Origin: a bacterium Ga0077546
GTDB taxonomy: Bacteria; Cyanobacteriota; Vampirovibrionia; Obscuribacterales; Obscuribacteraceae
Direction of reading: 5' to 3'
Assembly: GCA_001464165.1 (NCBI GenBank)
Contig: LNEX01000555.1
Location: 1-12,602 of the forward strand
DNA length: 12,602 bases
Below the pieces are notes generated by a model. The model searched no databases, was not told where the DNA came from, and was given only the letters and a program-made list of their open reading frames with translations. The position numbers and the translations under genes are program-made. The stretch's first letter is position 1. Each line of letters begins with the position of its first letter. This document shows, piece by piece, positions 1-7,767 of the stretch.

Positions 1-48
1 ATCGGCTGCGTGGCCTTATTAGTAGCTCTTGAACGGGTGAGCAATTGA
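1..48 (+). CDS. C-terminal end of an upstream gene (partial)
   Basis: From the first base the frame reads 15 codons (IGCVALLVALERVSN) and ends with TGA at 46-48. The stretch is hydrophobic, like the end of a membrane helix followed by a short polar tail. Its stop overlaps the TTG start of the next gene as TTGA, an arrangement typical of translational coupling, which is the main reason to believe it. The product cannot be identified from 15 residues. It could be chance, since only 45 bases are open. Confidence 0.35.
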   Translation: MGCVALLVALERVSN

Positions 49-1037
49 AGGTATTAGGTCGGTATGCGATAAGTTTGATTGTGTACCTCGTTGTCTTCTT
101 TGGTAGTGAGTCTTCTTGTCCAGCTGCCGAGCCGATAACAACAACATCATCATCATTTCCAGTTGCGGACAAAGACGGTGGCTCTATCGAACCAACAGAG
201 AATGCTATGCAAATGGCGCGTCTGCTCAAAATTGTCGATGTTATGAATGAACTAAAGCAGAAGGTTGCGCCAAGTGATTCTGGTCAAGTAAAACAAACAC
301 AAACAATAAAACCAACAAGTGATGACCTGATTCAGATTCTCTTATTGCGGCAGAAATTATCACGGGCAGTGCAATACGCTTCTCTTGAGTTAGAAGAAGC
401 GCTAGCCAATATTGATGGCGACATTGCCTCCAACAGTATGCAACTATCATTCTTCACCGCTAAGCACGATCGCTCAGCTCTCTTGAATGGCATGGCCACT
501 TTTATCGCATCTGGAACGCTCGGCGTTTTGGATAGTAGCTTAGGTATTACCAAGGCAGCACCGATACCAAATATCTTTGGAATCACCGGCAATTCTGTGG
601 CCATCGGCCTGCCTCTTTTGGGTCTTTACCCCCCAAAGTATAAGAATCCAGAAGCGGGCCAGCGCAAAGGCAATATGTTGGCACCAATCTTTGGAAGACC
701 TTACAGTGGGGCTGGTTATGACCCATTGATCTGGAATTATTTAGAGGCTGTCCCGGCCTTTCCTGTTGCTGCAGCTTCTGGCAAAGCTTCTGCACCATCA
801 GCGGGTGAATCTAGGCGCGACCACCTATTGAGAGATTGGCAGTCTTATCGTGGGCTAACCAAAGGGGCGCAGAGTAAGACCTTTATTGATCAAGTCAGCG
901 GTGTATCAACCAAAGATAGTCGAGTCAGTCTAGACTTACTTAAGGCACAATCAGAATTTCTCGTTGACCTGCGTGCTGTTATTCAGCAAATGTACAAAGA
1001 TATTTCTGATCTTAATTCATACCTGATGACGCTCTAG
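45..1037 (+). CDS. Secreted protein of unknown function, 330 aa
   Basis: I do not recognise this family. The N-terminus is a classical Sec signal peptide: MKVLGR, a hydrophobic core at about residues 7-20, and a likely cleavage site near CPAA/EP at about residue 28. The cysteine there lacks a lipobox, so a lipoprotein is unlikely. A low-complexity Thr/Ser stretch follows, then a helical, probably coiled-coil region at about 50-125. A Gly- and Ala-rich hydrophobic middle follows at about 145-195, then a Pro/Gly-rich part, and the last 60 residues are again helical. The start is TTG at 45, because an in-frame stop lies at 30-32 and no in-frame ATG precedes the signal peptide. A weak GGGTGA at 35-40 may be the ribosome binding site, and the start overlaps the upstream stop. 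The product is probably periplasmic or surface-exposed. Its stop overlaps that of a reverse ORF within CTAG. Confidence 0.7.
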   Translation: MKVLGRYAISLIVYLVVFFGSESSCPAAEPITTTSSSFPVADKDGGSIEPTENAMQMARLLKIVDVMNELKQKVAPSDSGQVKQTQTIKPTSDDLIQILLLRQKLSRAVQYASLELEEALANIDGDIASNSMQLSFFTAKHDRSALLNGMATFIASGTLGVLDSSLGITKAAPIPNIFGITGNSVAIGLPLLGLYPPKYKNPEAGQRKGNMLAPIFGRPYSGAGYDPLIWNYLEAVPAFPVAAASGKASAPSAGESRRDHLLRDWQSYRGLTKGAQSKTFIDQVSGVSTKDSRVSLDLLKAQSEFLVDLRAVIQQMYKDISDLNSYLMTL

Positions 1038-1303
1038 CGTGGTGGTTCTGGTGGGGGAGCAGGTGGCGTTTTCCCCGGTGGCTGTGGCTGCAGCTTGCAA
1101 CCAATATTAGAGCCAGAACTGTAGATTTTTTCTTCAAAACAAATCTCTGAGAAAGCGGTGTAATTGGCTGTCGAAAGACAACCTTCGACAATTATATGTA
1201 CTGAATTCACTGTTCGCGGGTCTTGACATTGATTTAGCGCTTTATATTTAAGTGATCTCTTGTTGCAAAGGACTTTCCATTGGGTTCTTCCTCGTGAGGT
1301 CAT
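1034..1303 (-). CDS. Possible small Cys- and Pro-rich protein, 89 aa
   Basis: A reverse ORF starts at ATG (1301-1303) and ends in TAG at 1034-1036, sharing CTAG with the stop of the forward gene. The predicted protein has five spaced cysteines and a tail of about 18 residues dominated by proline (PQPPGKTPPAPPPEPPR). No signal peptide or clear ribosome binding site precedes the ATG, and a stop lies in frame at 1331-1333, so no longer version exists. The proline tail could be a by-product of the G-rich forward strand at 1038-1085. In favour of a real gene are the neat tail-to-tail stop overlap and the lack of any other gene in this 420-base gap. It could also be a remnant of a longer gene. Function unknown. 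Confidence 0.33.
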   Translation of the reverse strand: MTSRGRTQWKVLCNKRSLKYKALNQCQDPRTVNSVHIIVEGCLSTANYTAFSEICFEEKIYSSGSNIGCKLQPQPPGKTPPAPPPEPPR

Positions 1304-1390
1304 GAGTGAACCGGGTGACGTGATAAAAACTTAAGGGCGTGCTGGCGAAAGAGCGATGCAGTGGCCTTTGCTGCTTGCTCTCTGTTCGCA

Positions 1391-1418
1391 TTGTGCTGTT
1401 GAAGTGGGGTGGTATCAT
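1391..1418 (+). promoter_or_regulatory. Putative extended -10 promoter for the first MBOAT gene
   Basis: TATCAT at 1413-1418 is preceded by TGG at 1410-1412, matching the TGn extended -10 pattern. A weak -35 (TTGTGC, 1391-1396) lies 16 bases upstream. The site lies about 40 bases before the ATG at 1459. The rest of the gap (1038-1458) shows a perfect TTGACA at 1223-1228, but no good -10 at the right distance, and no RNA gene or terminator that I can see. Confidence 0.35.
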
Positions 1419-1458
1419 GGATCACGCGCCATTTGCATTGCCCCGGGGAAGACCATAG

Positions 1459-2875
1459 ATGATTTTCACAAGTGCTGAATATATTCTCTTCCTGCCTGTA
1501 ATTGTTTTGCTCTTCTGGATTTTGCCTAAAGTTTGTCGCTTGCCAATGCTTTTGTTGGCCAGCTATTACTTTTACATGAGCTTTATTCCGCAGTTTATTC
1601 TGTTGATTTTGCCTATGACCTTATACAACTGGCTTTGGGGCAAGTTGATGGTCAAAGACCACACCAACAAGAAACTTTTAGGCATTGGCATAGCAGTAAA
1701 TTTGATTATTTTGGGTGTATTTAAGTACGCCAATTTTTTTGCAGATTCATTTGGTGCTGTAGCGAAAGTAGCCACCGGTAAGGCTATGCATTTCGATTTG
1801 CATATTATCTTGCCATTGGGTATTTCGTTCTTTACTTTCGAGTTCATACACTATCTTTTCGAGATTTACCGCGGCAAGAAACCGATTGATTCATTTGTTC
1901 TATTCGCACTCTTTGCTGCGTTCTTCCCCACACAGATTGCTGGCCCAATTAAGCGCTATCCTGATTTTGTTGAGCAGATGCAGGCAGACAACAAGATCAA
2001 GCTCTCTTATTTTGATGAGGGCGTACCACTGATTATCATTGGCATGGCCAAGAAATTACTCCTCGCAGACAACTTAGCAGTGTTTGTTCAAATGGGTGTG
2101 AGTGGGCCGTCCAACTATAGTGGGTTAGAGTTATGGCTGTTTGCTTATGCTTTTGCTTTCCAGATTTATTTCGACTTTTCTGGTTACACCGATATCGGCC
2201 GAGGTTCGGCCATGTTGTTTGGCTATCACATACCAATTAACTTCAACATGCCATATATTGCCAGTAACATGTCCGATTTTTGGCGGCGCTGGCACGTTTC
2301 TCTATCTACCTGGTTGCGTGACTATCTCTTCATTCCCTTGGGTGGATCGCGCGGTACGCGCCTGCAAGTTAATCGCAATCTGTTTTTGACCATGGCTCTT
2401 GGTGGTTTATGGCATGGTGCCTCTTGGAACTTTGTAGTTTGGGGGGTCTTTCATGGGCTGGCACTAATAGTGCACCGTGAGTTTTCAATGTGGAAAGACT
2501 CGACAGTTGGCTTGAAGAACTTTCTAGATCAAAAAGTGGTGGCATTTTTCTGGCGCTACTTCTCAATCTTTTTGACATTTCAGGCAGTTTGTATAGGTTG
2601 GGTATTCTTCCGCATACAAGATATTGGTTTGGCTTGGGTAATGGTGCGGCGCATGATTACATTAAGGCCAATGTTTAGTATGCCTTCGCCTGATCACTTT
2701 GATTATGGTGGCTTTGCTTTTGCTGACAAATGTTCCCATTTCTGCATTGAATGAGAAGAAGGTATTTCAGAATCTACCTGCATTCGTTAAGGCCGCATAC
2801 TGTGCCGTTTTGATCTTAGCAATCGTGACTTTCTTGCCAGATACGTCTCAGCCTTTCATATATTTTCAGTTTTAA
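1459..2875 (+). CDS. MBOAT-family O-acyltransferase (AlgI-like), frameshifted near the C-terminus
   Basis: This is a polytopic membrane protein that, as in the alginate AlgI family, would pass acetyl groups across the membrane for glycan O-acetylation. The N-terminus MIFTSAEYILFLPV is typical. The MBOAT core includes WRRWHVSLSTWLRDYL with His279 and LGGLWHGASW with His319, the position of the AlgI catalytic histidine. The first frame ends at TGA 2752-2754 after 431 residues with an untypical tail (ADKCSHFCIE). Shifting by one base near 2702-2735 opens a frame reading ALLLLTNVP and ending PFIYFQF at TAA 2873-2875. PFIYFQF is also how the second MBOAT of this window ends. The restored protein would be about 471 residues, against 490 for that paralogue. 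Start ATG 1459 has GGGGAAG at 1445-1451. No SGNH partner follows directly. Family assignment is firm; whether the shift is real is not. Confidence 0.9.
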
Positions 2876-2975
2876 TCTATTCAAGTTTTTGCCTGGGCGC
2901 ACTTTTAATCTTGAATCTTCTATTTGTTTTGAACTTTTAGACGTCTTTGAGCGTTGTTATAGGCATGCGAGCAAT

Positions 2976-2981
2976 GGAGGT
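2976..2981 (+). promoter_or_regulatory. Strong ribosome binding site deciding the start of the small membrane protein
   Basis: GGAGGT at 2976-2981 matches the anti-Shine-Dalgarno complement and lies 7 bases before GTG at 2989-2991. It favours this GTG over the in-frame candidates TTG 2947, ATG 2965 and ATG 2974, none of which has a comparable site. Confidence 0.5.
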
Positions 2982-2988
2982 AAGGCTA

Positions 2989-3129
2989 GTGATTGAGTCC
3001 TTTATTTTGTTTCTGGCGCCAGCAATTGGCTCTTGCACAGGTTTAGAGGCGTCGTGTCTTGTCGCTGGGGTATTCTTCTCGACTTTATACATTCTTGCTC
3101 TGGGTTTATGGCTTTCCGGTGGGCGCTAA
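2989..3129 (+). CDS. Very small membrane protein, 46 aa
   Basis: The frame starts at GTG 2989 behind a strong GGAGGT and ends in TAA at 3127-3129. The product is almost entirely hydrophobic: a short segment at residues 4-15 (FILFLAPAIG), a small loop with Cys and Glu, then a clear membrane helix at about 22-42 (LVAGVFFSTLYILALGLWL) and the end SGGR. I do not recognise a family. A longer version of 60 residues would start at TTG 2947. It lies downstream of the broken MBOAT gene in the same direction and may share its transcript. It converges on the next gene with a four-base stop overlap. It could be a small accessory subunit of the membrane machinery, but that is inferred from hydrophobicity and position only. 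Confidence 0.45.
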   Translation: MIESFILFLAPAIGSCTGLEASCLVAGVFFSTLYILALGLWLSGGR

Positions 3130-4346
3130 GCAGCCGGTGCCGACCAACCAAAGCAGTCTAAGGTGTCGTCAATACTAAGGTTGTTTTCTAAGGCGTAGGT
3201 AACAGCAATAGTCGCTTGCTCCATCTGTATCAAATTATGGTCAAGGTAGGTTTTGCACTGAGCTGCTAGTTCTAGCACTCTCTGGTCAATTAGATGGGCG
3301 TCGAACAGTGTTTTTAAAAGAGATTGTCTGTTGGCGAGGGCTAAAGCTGTAGCTATTTGCAACTCTTTGTCAGAGAGCAAGCCAGCTTTTTTGAGAATAT
3401 CAGTGACTTCAAATTTGGGTTTGTCGTCTGGGTCTTCTTCACCCATCTCGTTCAGTGACGAAAGTGCTAAATTAAGCTCTTCGTGTGAAGTGGCAAATTG
3501 AATTTTCTTGACTAGCTGTGCTGCTTGATCTTCAAATAGCATACCTTCGCGAATCATCTTCAATAAATGGTTGATCGCCTGCATGCATATGGCAGTGGCA
3601 AAGCCATTTTCAGCCATCACTTGTTCGAGTGGCTTGTTTTCTGTTGCTTCAAGCTCGCGAGCACCCATTAATTGGCTTTCTGAAATGGCGCCAGCCATAA
3701 CTAATAGTTCGCCCGGGCCGAAGTCTTCAGCGGCAGGGCTGGGGTCGATATTGTTTTCTTGTAGCGATTGAGAGAGGGCAATTGATCTAAGCCGAGCCGA
3801 TTTCAGTGCATAAATAATTTTATCGCGCTCTGCTACCCCACGCCTAATTAGCTGTTGAGCCATTAAGGCTGAATTTAAGCCAGTTCGCGATATGATGCCG
3901 CGGCTGAGTAGTACCATCCCCAGTGGCAGTCCTGTTTCTGTAGCTGAAATTAGGCCATCTTCTATTTGTTTGGGTGAGGCAAAGCCAGCTTGCATCAATA
4001 TTTCGCCCAGTCTATTGCTCGTGGGTACTGGTTTGGGCGCAGCTTTAGGGGCAAGTTTGAGCAACGCCTCGTCTAGGCTGATCTTCTCTTGGGCAACAAG
4101 TCCAAGGGCACGCACTCCGTGTTCTATAGGCAATGCTTTGTCTTTAATGCGAGATTGCACTTCAACTGCTGTGGCTAAGACATTGTCGGCAACGTGGCCG
4201 TGCATAGTCAAAATGCGACCGATAGGCAATCTCATTTTTACAGCAAGCCGATTTACTTCGTCTAGCAGATTCGGTTCAATGATGCCACTGCGAACGAGGA
4301 GGTCCCCGATTTGCAACATAGCAATATTGGCAGTTTCCTCAGTCAT
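3126..4346 (-). CDS. Protein of four tandem GspE-N/MshEN-like repeats
   Basis: The 406-residue protein is built from four units of about 85-100 residues, starting near residues 12, 112, 211 and 315. Each opens with a variant of xGExLxxAGxIs: IGDLLVRSGII, LGEILMQAGFAS, PGELLVMAGAIS and VTDILKKAGLLS. Units 1 and 2 carry an LPxGxxL half-motif (LPIGRIL, LPLGMVL) before the second helical half; unit 3 has a diverged PLEQVM. This is the pattern of the MshEN/GspE N-terminal domain found in type II secretion and pilus ATPases, some of which bind cyclic di-GMP. No ATPase domain, signal peptide or membrane helix is present, so it is probably a cytoplasmic adaptor. ATG 4346-4344 overlaps the upstream TGA as TGATG; a TTG one codon earlier (4349) is possible. 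AAGAGAG precedes the start. It should be co-translated with the PATAN/GGDEF gene. Repeat architecture is clear; function is inferred. Confidence 0.75.
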   Translation of the reverse strand: MTEETANIAMLQIGDLLVRSGIIEPNLLDEVNRLAVKMRLPIGRILTMHGHVADNVLATAVEVQSRIKDKALPIEHGVRALGLVAQEKISLDEALLKLAPKAAPKPVPTSNRLGEILMQAGFASPKQIEDGLISATETGLPLGMVLLSRGIISRTGLNSALMAQQLIRRGVAERDKIIYALKSARLRSIALSQSLQENNIDPSPAAEDFGPGELLVMAGAISESQLMGARELEATENKPLEQVMAENGFATAICMQAINHLLKMIREGMLFEDQAAQLVKKIQFATSHEELNLALSSLNEMGEEDPDDKPKFEVTDILKKAGLLSDKELQIATALALANRQSLLKTLFDAHLIDQRVLELAAQCKTYLDHNLIQMEQATIAVTYALENNLSIDDTLDCFGWSAPAA

Positions 4347-6463
4347 CAATCTCTCTTACTGGTGCGAGCAAGAACAATTGGAAAAGTTCCTTTCTTCGCT
4401 TCATCATGGGCATCAACAGCAGCTTGAATCAATGACTCAAGGTCTTCTCCATCTGATGGTAGATTTGCGACACCAAAAGCTAGTGAAAGGTTGGCTTTGT
4501 CGATACCTGGTGCCAGTGGCGTTACTGTTAATGCATCGAGTACGCGATTGGCAACGAATGCTGCTTGTGAAGCTTTGGTGTTGGGCATCATTATGGCAAA
4601 ATCTTGGCCATAGAAGTGAGCCATGGTGTCTAGTGGCCGTTTGACCAAGCCGATGCGCATTGCTGCTGTTTGCAGTGCTTGAACAGGTAATGGATCTTTT
4701 TCAATAATGCCACTGCCGCCAGTACGCTTCAGCATTAATTCGAAAACAACCAACGACATTGGCCAACTGTAGGCTTCATAGCGGTAGTATTCATACTCCA
4801 TGAAGTAGAGCAGAGCTTCGCAGCTCATAAGGCCTGTGTCTGTGCGAATGAAATTGGAGGCCAGATTTTGAATAATTGATTTTGATTCGCCCAGAAAATC
4901 GAGGGCGCCACCACGGGCGGCGGCTGGTGGTCGAATTTCAATCAAGCCACAATAGAGTAGGTTGAAAAGCAAGGGTGCCCATTGAGTTTGCTCCATAGGC
5001 CGATCTCTGAGCAAATCTGTAAATGTTGTTTTGTGCTTCAGTGATTCATAGACTTCTTTTTGGGTGTTAAAGTCTAAAGGCACACCTTTAGATAGCATTA
5101 GCTTCAGTTCTGGTTCTCCCAGATTCTTTTGCTTTTGAATGATGGTAGATTCGTACACTAGTCCAGCTTTCTCAAGATGCTTGAGCTGGTCTAACAAAGC
5201 AATGCCTTCCATTACTGATGATTGCAAGCTCTTTTCTACAGACTGCATTTCAGTACGCACGCCTGGCTTAAATAAGAAGCTGCCTGATCTCCAGGTGACT
5301 AGCTCTTTAATTGCTTCGTCGCCTCTATTGTTTGAGGTCTGAGCATCTTTTGGTATGCCATTTTCAAAGTACACATGGCCAACAGCTGCCGGGCCCACAA
5401 CCTCAAGCTTGCCAGTGACTTGCTGCATGCCAGTGGTAGTTAGCACGTTATTCATTGGGTTCTGTTCGATAGTTCCTTCTATCGAATTAGTCTTTACAGG
5501 GGCCGCTGCAATTGTCGCCGGTGCCTCTGAGAAGAAATCAGCAGGAAGAGTGCCCTCTGGCATACTTTGTGACCCTGATGGGCTGACTGGCGGGGTTGGT
5601 CTTTGCGCAGGATTAAAGCCTGGGTTCTGAGTTTGACCCGGTTGGAGGAAGCTGCCTGTATTTGGGTTTGCAGCTTGGGCCTGTTGAATAGCTTGGGCCA
5701 TGCCAGTGCTTGGCATGCCGGTTTGAGATTGTTGCTGGAAGGCCGCCGCTTGTGGACTCTGGAAGCTACCCTGCTGTTGATTTTGAAAAGTGCCAGTCGG
5801 TGGGCTCTGGAAGCCACCGCTGTTCTGCAAAGTATTATTTTGGAAAGAGTTATTCTGAGCCGTGGGAACAGGATCAGCTGTCCGCCAACCGTCATTGGTA
5901 GCCGGGGCCGGTTGGTTGAACCCACCTTGTATAGGTTGTTGGGGGAAGCTTTGGCCTGATAGTTGTCCTGGGTTTTGTGCTGGTCTCTGAGAGGTAGAAA
6001 AGCTGCCAGAGGTAGTTGAATTACCTGAAATTGATGTGCCGGGTGGAGACATGGCCGGCATTCCCTGCCGTGTGCCAAACTGCCCGCTCAGCCCCGGGTT
6101 GAAGCTACCACTTGAGTTTACTGCTTGAACAGTGCCTGTGGTTTTCTGATGGGCCACATCTAGCATTGCCACAACGTCGTAAATCATATGTACGTCTGAG
6201 GTTTCAAAGCGCCAGACCATTTTTGACTCACGGCCGTTGTTTTCCCAGATGTTCCAGATCGGGTGGGGCGTTACCCTGTCGAACTTGACATGTATGCTGT
6301 AGCTCATGCTTGACTGTGGCACTTGCCAGACAAGCTCGACCTCGCGGGCGCGGTTCTCGCGGGCCTGTTCATACAACGACGTCAGCTCTTTCACGCCAGG
6401 AGCGACAGTTTGCTTTGGTAATCTGATTTTAGACTGGTCTGAGCTTCTGCCTGGACGAAACAT
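4346..6463 (-). CDS. PATAN (DUF4388) protein with low-complexity linker and degenerate GGDEF domain
   Basis: The 705-residue protein has four parts. Residues 25-110 form a small folded domain of unknown type, rich in Trp. Residues about 110-325 form a Gln/Ser/Gly/Pro/Asn linker with regularly spaced Phe in GSF, GGF or SFQ contexts. Residues about 326-440 match the PATAN/DUF4388 domain of PatA-like regulators: IEGTIEQNPMNNVL, then GKLEVV, GHVYFENG and WRSGSFLFKPG. Residues about 540-700 resemble a GGDEF domain, with a TDTGLMSCEALLYFMEYE opening, PMSLVVFEL, and YGQDFAIMMP where GGDEF belongs. Key catalytic residues differ (GGDEF to YGQDF, metal-site Asp to Glu), so cyclase activity is unlikely and a binding or scaffold role is more plausible. 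There is no membrane segment. Start is ATG 6463; the ribosome binding site is weak. It is likely a signalling component, coupled to the MshEN-repeat gene by a TGATG overlap. Confidence 0.8.
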   Translation of the reverse strand: MFRPGRSSDQSKIRLPKQTVAPGVKELTSLYEQARENRAREVELVWQVPQSSMSYSIHVKFDRVTPHPIWNIWENNGRESKMVWRFETSDVHMIYDVVAMLDVAHQKTTGTVQAVNSSGSFNPGLSGQFGTRQGMPAMSPPGTSISGNSTTSGSFSTSQRPAQNPGQLSGQSFPQQPIQGGFNQPAPATNDGWRTADPVPTAQNNSFQNNTLQNSGGFQSPPTGTFQNQQQGSFQSPQAAAFQQQSQTGMPSTGMAQAIQQAQAANPNTGSFLQPGQTQNPGFNPAQRPTPPVSPSGSQSMPEGTLPADFFSEAPATIAAAPVKTNSIEGTIEQNPMNNVLTTTGMQQVTGKLEVVGPAAVGHVYFENGIPKDAQTSNNRGDEAIKELVTWRSGSFLFKPGVRTEMQSVEKSLQSSVMEGIALLDQLKHLEKAGLVYESTIIQKQKNLGEPELKLMLSKGVPLDFNTQKEVYESLKHKTTFTDLLRDRPMEQTQWAPLLFNLLYCGLIEIRPPAAARGGALDFLGESKSIIQNLASNFIRTDTGLMSCEALLYFMEYEYYRYEAYSWPMSLVVFELMLKRTGGSGIIEKDPLPVQALQTAAMRIGLVKRPLDTMAHFYGQDFAIMMPNTKASQAAFVANRVLDALTVTPLAPGIDKANLSLAFGVANLPSDGEDLESLIQAAVDAHDEAKKGTFPIVLARTSKRD

Positions 6464-6516
6464 GTGGAATTCTTCGTTAGTAAGTAAAGTGTACTAGTTT
6501 AAGGTACCACGGGAGC

Positions 6517-6538
6517 ATTGACATCAATCGTAGTCAAT
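6517..6538. promoter_or_regulatory. Inverted repeat in the gap upstream of the PATAN gene
   Basis: The 90-base gap between the SGNH gene and the PATAN gene holds ATTGAC (6517-6522) and its inverse GTCAAT (6533-6538) around ten bases. A nested palindrome ATTGA-CA-TCAAT lies at 6517-6528, so the five-base word occurs three times. There is no following T-run on either strand, which argues against a terminator. An operator for the PATAN gene is possible. No convincing promoter hexamers were found beside it. Confidence 0.3.
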
Positions 6539-6553
6539 ATGCTTCAGGAACTG

Positions 6554-7756
6554 TCACTTTGTTTCCCGCTTCTTATTATCTGTCGGTCGCAGAGTGTTAA
6601 CCATATTGTTAGCAATTTCTGCTGTCAGTTGATCTGCCACAAAGTTATGCATCTGCTTTGAGAAGTGACTACCGTCTAAAAAATACGGCTGAAAGTTGTG
6701 AGCTTTTGCATTTTCTTGCAATAAGACATCAATGTCGATGTAGGCTGTTTTGGCTGCCTTGGCAGTTGCTTTTAGCATACTCGTCTCGACCTTGTTTTGA
6801 CTGAGTATATATTCTCCTGGGTGCACCATAGGGGTGCGCATTATTAGCATTGATGTGTGATTGGCGGTACATTCTTTAGTAAAATTCTTGATTAGAGCAT
6901 CGATTAAATACCAGTAGCAAGTGACGAATTTTTCTCGTGTATTTTCGTTTGCTATCAGCACAGTTGCTGACTTCTTGCTGGCAAGGGGCCGTGTGAGGCT
7001 GGCTGAGTTCTGTTGCATTCGTCCAATTGTGCTCCAGATGCGGCTGTGCTCTCTTAAGAAGTGAGTACTGGCAATACGCTTGCCTTCTTTCGATTTAGTA
7101 AAATTGGTAACCGCACTATTGTCGTATTTGAGCGTGCCGTCTTCTTGCGGAAACAACATCGGCCGGACAAAAGCTAGAGACTTTGTGCTGTCAGGCAAGA
7201 CTTTTTCAGTTTCTCCGACTCGGTAGGCAATGATTGCGAGGTCGGGCTCAAAGTTTTTTGCCAAGGTTTGATAGCGCAAATAGTCTTGCGCCAATGAATA
7301 ATTTGATACTCCAAAATTCAGTACTTGAACTGGTTTGTCAAGTCGGCTGCTGAGTTTCGCAGCCAGCAGGCTACAGTAATTATATTCTCGTGGTACTTGC
7401 AAAGATTCGACGTAAGAATCGCCAAATACAGCTATGCGAAAGGTATTGGCTGGCTTGCTGACCGTGACTTCGTCATTTTGCATGCCGAAAGAATTAAAGT
7501 GAAAACTGCCAAAGCCCTCGTTTCTTTGGGTAACTCGTTTGTTGGCAAATGGCTTGAAGCCTAATTTAGAATCTGGCGTAAGATGGTCAGACTCACCAAC
7601 CCTAGCAAAGTAAAATATACCTTCAAGTAGACAGATGCAAACGATACTGTAGGGAATAATTTGCAGAGTAGCCTTGATCCAAGGATAGTCTGCTTTTGTG
7701 CCACTGGCGACGGTGCTTGTACCTTTGTTGTTGTTAGAAGCTAGATTGCTATTCAA
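6554..7756 (-). CDS. Membrane-anchored SGNH-hydrolase-like protein, MBOAT partner
   Basis: The 400-residue protein has one membrane helix at about residues 27-51 after a short polar N-terminus, leaving the rest outside the cytoplasm. SGNH landmarks are present: block I FGDSYVES with Ser114 as nucleophile, VLNFGVSNYS at about 145-154, and DGSHFS with Asp361 and His364. This matches the AlgJ/AlgX-type acetyltransferases, which accept acetyl groups delivered by an MBOAT protein and place them on the glycan. The gene begins 11 bases after the MBOAT stop, so the two are almost certainly one operon. The start is TTG at 7754-7756; no ATG occurs before the membrane helix, and only a weak TAGG precedes it. 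The substrate glycan cannot be told from the sequence. Transcription may continue into the PATAN gene across 90 bases. Confidence 0.8.
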   Translation of the reverse strand: MNSNLASNNNKGTSTVASGTKADYPWIKATLQIIPYSIVCICLLEGIFYFARVGESDHLTPDSKLGFKPFANKRVTQRNEGFGSFHFNSFGMQNDEVTVSKPANTFRIAVFGDSYVESLQVPREYNYCSLLAAKLSSRLDKPVQVLNFGVSNYSLAQDYLRYQTLAKNFEPDLAIIAYRVGETEKVLPDSTKSLAFVRPMLFPQEDGTLKYDNSAVTNFTKSKEGKRIASTHFLREHSRIWSTIGRMQQNSASLTRPLASKKSATVLIANENTREKFVTCYWYLIDALIKNFTKECTANHTSMLIMRTPMVHPGEYILSQNKVETSMLKATAKAAKTAYIDIDVLLQENAKAHNFQPYFLDGSHFSKQMHNFVADQLTAEIANNMVNTLRPTDNKKRETK

Positions 7757-7767
7757 CTGCGTAAAAC

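Noticed and set aside
1223..1252. Perfect TTGACA -35 element in the first intergenic gap
   Set aside because: No acceptable -10 lies 16-18 bases downstream, and the site falls inside the possible reverse ORF.
2879..2916. Inverted repeat ATTCAAG / CTTGAAT after the first MBOAT gene
   Set aside because: The loop of 24 bases is long, the stem is weak and no proper T-run follows. Such pairs are expected by chance.
3892..4644. A long forward reading frame of 250 codons
   Set aside because: It lies antisense to the MshEN-repeat gene and the end of the PATAN gene, whose repeats and domains are clear. Its protein shows no domain pattern.
5494..6078. Long alternative frames on both strands inside the PATAN gene (also 5603-5959 forward)
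   Set aside because: They arise from the repetitive Gln/Gly/Ser/Pro codons of the linker, which keep other frames open. Their translations show no recognisable structure.
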